Of a DNA stretch of 64,000 nt, positions 57,020 through 64,000 are shown piece by piece. Numbering within the stretch: position 1 is the first letter of the stretch; each line of letters begins with the position of its first letter. The stretch covers positions 406,001 through 470,000 of the forward strand of contig JAWQEG010000509.1 in assembly GCA_033782935.1 (NCBI GenBank), given 5' to 3'. A program made the position numbers and the translations under genes. Under the pieces are notes generated by a model. It saw nothing but the letters and a program-made list of their open reading frames with translations. It did no database searches and had not been told where the DNA came from. This DNA is from Petrolisthes cinctipes (Eukaryota; Arthropoda; Malacostraca; Decapoda; Porcellanidae).

Positions 57020-57420
57020 TCAATAACACTAATAGTAGTCACAATAATAATACCAATAATATTAGCAATAATAATAATAATAAATATAATAATATCAATA
57101 AAAATAATAGTAGTAATCATAATAATAATAATTTTATACAATAAGTATAATAAATAAATAAATAAATAAATGCAGGAATATTATCTTGTGTTCTTATTAT
57201 CAAATCAAATATAATTATCAACTCTTATATATAGCAAAGAAGGATTGATTGATTGATTGATTGATATTAAGCGCCGCAACAGCGAGGTCACATGGCGCCC
57301 GTGGAGGAAGAAGAAGGTGAATTGAGAGGTGGGACAGTGTAGTATAGAGGCAAAACATTTAAACACATTCAACTTTGATGTAATGATGAAGCACATTTTC
57401 TTTTTCTTTTAATGTTTGGA
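56871..57420. repeat. AAT microsatellite and unannotated DNA
   Basis: Imperfect AAT from 56976 to 57147 plus AAAT at 57148-57170; (GATT)n at 57243-57263 followed by GCGCCGCAACAGCGAGGTCA, also present in part at ~21965. No gene. Confidence 0.7.
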
Positions 57421-57515
57421 AAAGGGACCCTGTGATCGTGTACAGTATGAGAATTGGAGGCTTCTGATTCCTCCTGACCATGCCACGAAACAAGCTCCTT
57501 CCTTATTATAGGTGG
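57421..57515. repeat. CTATATGG hairpin-repeat fragment
   Basis: AAGGGACCCTGTGATCGTGT, GGCTTCTGATTCCTCCTGAC and CACGAAACAAGCTCCTTCC as in the 30.24-kb copy. Confidence 0.6.
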
Positions 57516-57524
57516 TGACAAAAA

Positions 57525-57990
57525 GGCAGAACATGACAACCTCAGAACAGCAGAACGAGATAACAGCAGAAAGATAATATCAGCAGAACGGTAAAGCAGT
57601 AGAACGAGAGAACAGCAGAAAGGCAATTAAAGAGTAGAACGAGAGAACAGCAGAGTAAAGAAAGCAGAACGAGAGAACAGCAGAGTAAAACAAGCAGAAC
57701 GAGAGAACAGCAGAGTCAAAACAGCAGAACGAGAGAACATCAAAAAGGCAATTAAAGAGCAGAACGAGAGAACAGCAGAGTCAAAACAGCAGAACAAGAG
57801 AACAGGAGAAAGGCCAAACAGCAGAACCATAGAACAGCAGAAAGGTAATTAAAGAGTAGAACGAGAGAACAGCAGAAACCACCAGTAATCAAAACAGCAG
57901 AATGGTAAGAGAGCAGAACGAGAGAACAGAATAAAGGCCAAACAGCAGAACAAGAGAACAGCATAAAGGCCAAACAGCAGAAGGGTTAAA
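57525..57990. repeat. ~28-31-bp CAGAACGAGAGAACAGCAGA array
   Basis: About 15 irregular units of GCAGAACGAGAGAACAGCAG followed by a variable 8-18-bp spacer (AGTAAAA, AAGGCAATTAAAGA). Minus-strand LLFSRSA-type frames arise from it and are not genes. Confidence 0.85.
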
Positions 57991-58036
57991 ATCAGCAGAG
58001 TGACATAATATGAACCAAACCTCCTCCTCTTCTTAC

Positions 58037-58054
58037 CTTGGCTCTCGTGGTCCT
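58037..58054 (-). CDS. Candidate 18-bp micro-exon
   Basis: Minus strand: polypyrimidine tract CTCCCACTTCCTTGCCTATAG, then an 18-base segment (58054-58037), then the strong donor CAAG/GTAAGA. The segment has no stop in any frame. It could be an upstream exon of the Ig/olfactomedin gene, which has lost its N-terminus from view, or a chance pair of splice-like sites. There is no independent coding support. Confidence 0.25.
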
Positions 58055-58536
58055 CTATAGGCAAGGAAGTGGGAGAGAAAGAACGATGTATAATTTGTCC
58101 ATCAAGATCAGTTAATTAATTATTGAAAAGTAATCCCCAACGAGAGTCGAATCTGCTATATATATATAGTACTGTGGTTTGTTGCCTCCTTCAATTTCGT
58201 GTTAAAAATATATATATACAAAAAAATAATAATGTATATATGCATTAGTACCCATCTTTGAAGCCATACAGCCATATATATACTATACGCATATTTAGGA
58301 AAATTTACACATGCATTCCTACGTCCTCCGACCCAATTTTAAGAGATGTAGGGGACAACGACGAATCAATGCGAGTACAATTTAGCTCTAGGATAAAGGA
58401 TGGAAATCGGAGGAAATAATAATTATGTGCCCGTGTGATAGAGCCACGACTGACCGCAATTAATGATGAGGAGGGAAGTTTACTCATAACAGTTTCTAGG
58501 ATACAAAGGAATGATTATTGAGTTCTTAGTGGTACG

Positions 58537-58540
<4 letters not shown>
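58055..58540. other. AT-rich, no gene seen
   Basis: Short TATATA tracts (58158-58168, 58208-58217) and unique sequence. Confidence 0.5.
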
Positions 58541-58581
<41 letters not shown>

Positions 58582-58870
58582 GAAAGGAATGAGGGAAGGA
58601 GTGGATGGATGCAAGGAAGGAGGAATGATGGAAAGGAGAGAGGGATGGAAAGGAGAGAGGGTTGGAATGAAGGAAGGAGTGGATGGATGAAAGGAAGGAT
58701 GAAGGAGAGAGGGAGAGAACGAAGGAAGGAAGAAAAGCAAGAATAAAAGAGTGAATGGATAAGTAAATGAAGAGAGGAAGGAAGTGGAGGAGGAACAATG
58801 ATAGGTGGGAGAGAAGGAAAAAGAATGAAGAAAGAAAGAACAAAGATAGGAAACGAAAGAAGTAAGGAAG
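58541..58870. repeat. GT run and GGAAGGA-rich minisatellite
   Basis: GT at 58541-58579, then GAAGGAGTGGATGGATG and GGAAAGGAGAGAGGGATGG words repeated to ~58700, fading into GAAAGAA. Confidence 0.85.
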
Positions 58871-59116
58871 GATCGAGTGCAAACCAGAAATATCTTTGAT
58901 GTAAGGGAACAAATTGCATTCATTCGGTGAAGTGGAGGCTACAGATTCCTCCAACCAATGCCACAAAACAGACTCCTAGCACTCCAGTACAGACGCTCTT
59001 GTTTTGTGAGTGGGTTTTGGAGGCTCCAGTAGTACCCATTCTCTGGACGACGACCCCCTACTGCATTCAACAACACGAGACAATAAAGTTACGATTATCA
59101 CACCAACTGGGGCTTT

Positions 59117-59118
<2 letters not shown>
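58871..59118. repeat. Hairpin repeat and spacer
   Basis: 58928-59030 has ACAGATTCCTCCAACCAATG..GTGAGTGGGTTTTGGAGGCT, a diverged member of the TCCTCCAA fold-back group. Confidence 0.45.
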
Positions 59119-59164
<46 letters not shown>

Positions 59165-59209
59165 GTGAGTGAGGGCAGAGGGGACAGGAGGGAGAGTGGA
59201 TAAGGTGGC

Positions 59210-59292
<83 letters not shown>

Positions 59293-59460
59293 ATGACAGT
59301 AGGAGCATGAGTCGACTGGGGTGGGGGGGGGGCGAAGGGGTGGGGTGGGGAAGGTGTTGGGGTTGAGCGGTGGGTTGGGTGGTTGGCTGGGTGGGGGTGG
59401 GGGGGCGAAGGGGGGGGTGTAGAGGGGGTTGGGGGGTACCTGGGAAATACGGGCAGACTT
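59119..59460. repeat. Two GA runs and a G-rich tract
   Basis: GA at 59120-59161 and 59214-59290 flank a 50-bp GGGACAGGAGGGAGAG-type segment. 59318-59445 is extremely G-rich with GGTTGGGTGG and GGGGCGAAGGGG words. Confidence 0.9.
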
Positions 59461-59949
59461 GTAATTGCGTTGTGTTGTTGGTGTGTGTGTGTGTGTGTGT
59501 GTGTGTGCCATGTATACCTGTGTGCAAGTTATGTGTGTATGTATTAATTACGTGTGCTTTTATGCTTATATCCATGTATACGTGTATGTAAATATCCATC
59601 CACGTTTTCAGTCCCACCCACTCATCTCTAACTTTGACAAAAATATATAAATAAATATATAAATAATATAATATAAAAAATAACGTGTAGGTGAAGTGTG
59701 ATTAAAACAACACGTACTCCTTTTTCATCTCATTTATACGTGATGTTTATAATTATGAGTTGTTGAATAGAAGAGAAGGGACATCAATACAATTCGATGC
59801 AACAGTATTTATATAGATGAGTACAAGTTATGTGTGTGTATATTTGGTGTGTGTGTGTGTAGGGATGAAGGGGGTGTATGGGAGGCAATATTGTTAGACT
59901 GTGAGGATACTGTACCGTTCTCATCTAAACCCATGTTGGTGGTATTGTT

Positions 59950-60023
<74 letters not shown>

Positions 60024-60440
60024 GGTCACCCAACAGAAAGCCCTCTCGTAAAAAAAAAAACTACAAAGAAAATCCAAGCTGTCACATAATGAAAAAAACA
60101 ATATCAAAGGTCGATCGCCATCTATACCGTAGGCTTATATTATTTATTTCTGGATCGCAAACAACAGATAATCTCAAGGGTCGAACTTAGACTATAAACA
60201 ACACTAGAATTCTATCATATACACATTAAATATATTCTACTCATTGCTATATACCCCACACTCTTTCAAAGACAACATTAATACTATAACACTTGAGTTT
60301 TATAGTACAATTTAAATATTTATAGATTCCTTCAAAGACAAACACACAGCTCGACCGTAAACAAGTAAATATCACAGACAACAAACATCATCATCATCTC
60401 GTTAACTCGATAAATATCACCTGGTAAGCATCTCATAACT
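59461..60440. repeat. GT and CT runs in AT-rich DNA
   Basis: GT at 59480-59507, CT at 59950-60020. No exon or domain found. Confidence 0.85.
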
Positions 60441-60729
60441 TCCCGAACCTTATGGTATCGTACGTGACACAACAGAACAACAACACCATTTCAAAAGCTC
60501 CGTCATAAAACTAACTGGAAGCGATACAAGTTCCGCTCCACGAGGCGCCCCATGGACCGAACACCAAGCACCTGAAACAGTACTACTGACTGCTTTCTGT
60601 GTCTCTCTCTCTCTCTCGGTCGGTCGGTCCATTCCTTGTGATTTATGTGGGCATTTGTGTCCCTGTGTTTCTCAGTCTCCTTGGTTATCTCGGATGGTAT
60701 ATGTGGCGGGTGCGAAGTTGGAGAGATAT

Positions 60730-60780
<51 letters not shown>

Positions 60781-60833
60781 GTTATTGACATTATCTTTCT
60801 GTTTGTCTCTCATTCTCTTCCTCCATTTCACTC

Positions 60834-60884
<51 letters not shown>

Positions 60885-61000
60885 AAATTACTTACATGTA
60901 ATGCTTACACATATGTATACACAAATATACGTATGAGCTAACGAGGAACATAAATGTGTGCATAAACCTCGTTCATGTATACATCTTGAATACCTTCCTT

Positions 61001-61031
<31 letters not shown>
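60441..61031. repeat. Unannotated DNA with GT, CT and CA runs
   Basis: GT at 60730-60778, CT at 60838-60881, CA at 61001-61031. 60520-60600 is GC-richer than its surroundings, but its only minus-strand frame (MGRLVERNLYRFQLVL) is short. Confidence 0.75.
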
Positions 61032-61033
<2 letters not shown>

Positions 61034-61680
61034 AAGACCGTGGTGATGCACGTCTGTACCTCATCTGCAGCTGTACCGCCCCCCCAGCTCACAATTGGCC
61101 CTCATCCACTCCAAGTCATCTACTCCTTCAAGCTTCTCGGCATCACTGTGGATGACCTATTATCATGGAAGCAACATGTCGCTAGGATGGTCAAGGTAGC
61201 CTCATACAAGCTGTACATGCTGCGCAGACTCAGGTCTCTGGGGACTCCATCAGGGGATTTGAAGGCAGTTTACACCTCGTTCATATTACCCTCACTGCTG
61301 TACGCCTCCCCAGCGTGGTCTTCATCTCTGAACAAAACGCAACAACAACAGCTTGAGAAGGTTCAGAGGAGCCCTCCTCTGAACCTTCTCAAGCAGAGTC
61401 ATACTGGGCCCTGCCTACACCAGCTACAATAATGCCCTCACCACCCTGAGTCTGCCCAGGCAGACAGCCATGTATGAGCAAGCCCTTAGCAAGTTTGGGG
61501 AAGGCTTGCTACGTAACCCACGCCACCGTCACCTCCTACCACCTGACGCCCCCCCACCAGCCAGGGCTACCAGACACCAAAACAAACTGGTGCCGCTAAG
61601 AGCCCCTCGCACTGACCGCTATCGCCAGAGTGCTGTTCCCACTTTAGTGCGAAAAATAAACACCTAGATTAGTATGTCTC
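61032..61680 (+). mobile_element. LINE-E C-terminal part and 3' end
   Basis: Starts inside the RT thumb (TKTVVMHVCTSSA), which follows the QTWTNNNN segment of the 49.6-kb piece with only about five residues missing. Continues KLLGITVDDLLSWKQHVARM and ILPSLLYASPAWSSSLN. After a palindromic insertion (61351-61394) it resumes in another frame with RVILGPAYTSYNNALTTLSL and ends LVRKINT-stop at ~61666. Immediately 5' is a CA run. Confidence 0.85.
61351..61394. repeat. Perfect 20-bp palindrome with 4-base loop in LINE-E
   Basis: GCTTGAGAAGGTTCAGAGGA, loop GCCC, then its exact inverse. The left arm is native LINE-E coding (LEKVQR); the right arm replaces about six codons expected before RVILGP. It breaks the frame. 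Confidence 0.9.
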
Positions 61681-61990
61681 CAAGTTGTAGCCTATAGATC
61701 TTAGAATTAATATTAATGTAATCTTCCCCTCTGTAAATTTTCAGTCTCTGACTGCCATGTAAATAAACCGTTAATTATTATTATTATTATTTTATTATTA
61801 CACACACACACACACACACACACATACACATACACACACACACACACTTTTACACCCCAGAGTCTCTCGCTCATAAACAAACATAAAAGTTGTACTCTGT
61901 TTACACTCGTGGTCATAAAAAGACATCCACCCTTCCCTATGTCATATTATAGCATCTGGCTCTTACCTTTATGCCCGGCAGGTGAAAAGG

Positions 61991-62044
<54 letters not shown>

Positions 62045-62135
62045 GTAGGAGGTTAGCGTGGTGTTAAAGAATTATAATATGTATGGGTGTACGTGTGTTT
62101 CTTTATATAATTAATTGCTTTATGGCATTTCCCGG
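61681..62135. repeat. ATT, CA and GA runs
   Basis: ATT at 61775-61800, CA at 61801-61848, GA at 61996-62041. ATTCCTTTTCACCTGCCGGG..AAAG/GTAAG on the minus strand near 61967 looks donor-like, but has no acceptor because the GA run has no AG on the minus strand. Confidence 0.85.
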
Positions 62136-62493
62136 TAGGGGAGGTGGCCGGTAGGGGAGGTGGCCGAGTGGTTAGTGTTCTGGACTCATAACCAAGAGGT
62201 CCAGAGATCGATCCTCTCAGGTGAGGGCATGAGAATATTTACTCTTCCGATTTGAGTGTCAGGTACTAACTATATGGCCACCGAACGTCGTAAAACACCC
62301 TCACTGGTACCATAACAGCTGCAGTATTTGGGAATTACCCTCACTTCCCTCCCTCTGTGGCTAGGTACCAGTTCAGAAGTCGTGACGTGTGTGTGTGTGT
62401 GTGTGTGAGCAGCAGTTGACCTGGGCCACGGTAACGGGCTTGATTAAGCTTATGTCTAGTGTCGGAACATAAAAAAAAAAAAAAAAAAAAAAA
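62136..62493 (+). mobile_element. tRNA-derived SINE, copy 2
   Basis: Same head, body and poly(A) (30 A) as copy 1. The first 16 bases (GTAGGGGAGGTGGCCG) are duplicated in tandem. An internal GT run has expanded (62388-62407). Orientation is plus. The nearly pure A tail suggests recent insertion. Confidence 0.85.
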
Positions 62494-63045
62494 TCTACCG
62501 TATGTCCCATATTATTACCAAACTCAAACGACTAACTCGGAATATCGTTTAATTAAGGATTCCTGAAGTGAGTTTGGTGAATTGGAAGTTACTAATTTGT
62601 TCAAAACGAGGTCACGAAGCACACACACACACACACACACACACACTAGGAAGAATTTCAGAAGGGAATTTTGAGGAATCGGACGCCTAAATTTTATTGG
62701 GTTGCGGCAGGGGGGGGGGGTCGCTGAATCTTCCAAACTATGAAAAAAAAACAAAAAAAAAACACACACACACCAATATGCAAACAAAAAACACACACAC
62801 ACACCAGTTCCTTTATTCTATATAAAAATGAGGCTTTATTAGTCTGTGTTCTAGTAACTTTTGGAGGGAACTGCATCCTCCTCCCCAACTACAAAATACG
62901 ACCCACTCACTGTCTGTCAGGAGAGATTTATATACTTGTTGGGAAATTGAAGAAGTAACTACCGAGTCCTCCAAAAACTTAGCCACGAAACAGATCCCCT
63001 TATGAATAATATTATATAATTAATTAAGGTGATGGTCTGTTTCCT
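62494..63045. other. AT-rich with hairpin-repeat-like words
   Basis: Short CA runs at 62622-62645 and 62761-62805; GGTGAATTGGAAGTTACTAA and ACTTTTGGAGGGAACTGCAT recall the M6/CTATATGG repeats but are too diverged to bound. No gene is seen. Confidence 0.5.

Positions 63046-64000
<955 letters not shown>

Noticed and set aside
57627..58064. Hydrophobic LLFSRSA-repeat protein, apparently membrane-spanning
   Set aside because: Arises from the ~30-bp CAGAACGAGAGAACAGCAGA array and is broken into several overlapping frames.
60480..60600. Minus-strand exon (VLGVRSMGRLVERNLYRF) in a GC-rich patch
   Set aside because: The acceptor is plausible, but there is no donor before the stop, no domain and no phase partner.
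61955..62000. Donor-like AAAG/GTAAG on the minus strand with short collagen-like reading
   Set aside because: No acceptor is possible in the adjoining GA/CT run and the exon would be undefined.

Overview
This 64-kb window is eukaryotic nuclear DNA, most likely from a decapod crustacean. That is inferred from the extreme density of dinucleotide and trinucleotide microsatellites, tandem minisatellites, several LINE families and many short hairpin transposons around sparse, intron-split coding sequence. It has no operons, no rRNA, no bona fide tRNA gene and no CRISPR. The species cannot be read from the sequence.

The one host gene I can support lies on the minus strand at 39.95-49.57 kb. Eleven exons with GT/AG borders encode the C-terminal ~560 codons of a two-Ig-domain plus olfactomedin-domain protein of the colmedin/gliomedin type. 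All joins keep phase except at exon 48289-48422, which carries a stop and a frame break. The N-terminus is not identified in the window. The introns hold a LINE copy, several MITEs, a long fold-back pair and CT-rich minisatellites.

The rest is transposons and tandem repeats. LINE-A (RTE-like, minus strand, 1.7-8.15 kb) is split by a nearly complete LINE-B copy (plus strand, 3.25-6.99 kb). LINE-B recurs at 20.2, 32.0, 34.9-38.5 and 43.7-45.0 kb and ends in a TAGA-type tail. LINE-D (CR1/jockey-like, minus strand, 25.2-29.9 kb) has a PHD plus CCCH-finger ORF1. LINE-C is a jockey-like 3' end at 31.0-31.9 kb. LINE-E is split: endonuclease and most of the RT on the minus strand at 49.6-51.9 kb, the missing C-terminus on the plus strand at 61.0-61.7 kb. 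A tRNA-derived SINE occurs at 37.1 and 62.1 kb.

Short non-autonomous DNA transposons form at least five TA-flanked families (called M1-M5 here) and one TTAA-ended hairpin family (M6), concentrated in 11-25 and 29-35 kb. An 837-bp TA-flanked element interrupts a 51-bp minisatellite at 14.8-17.2 kb. Large tandem arrays have periods of 72, 51, 52 and ~40 bp. A G-rich hairpin minisatellite is present at three places. Nothing here looks like a new multi-gene system. The most interesting signals are structural: nested insertions, LINE-seeded minisatellites, a possible inversion through LINE-E, a templated palindrome, and transposon sequence lying against splice sites of the Ig/olfactomedin gene.
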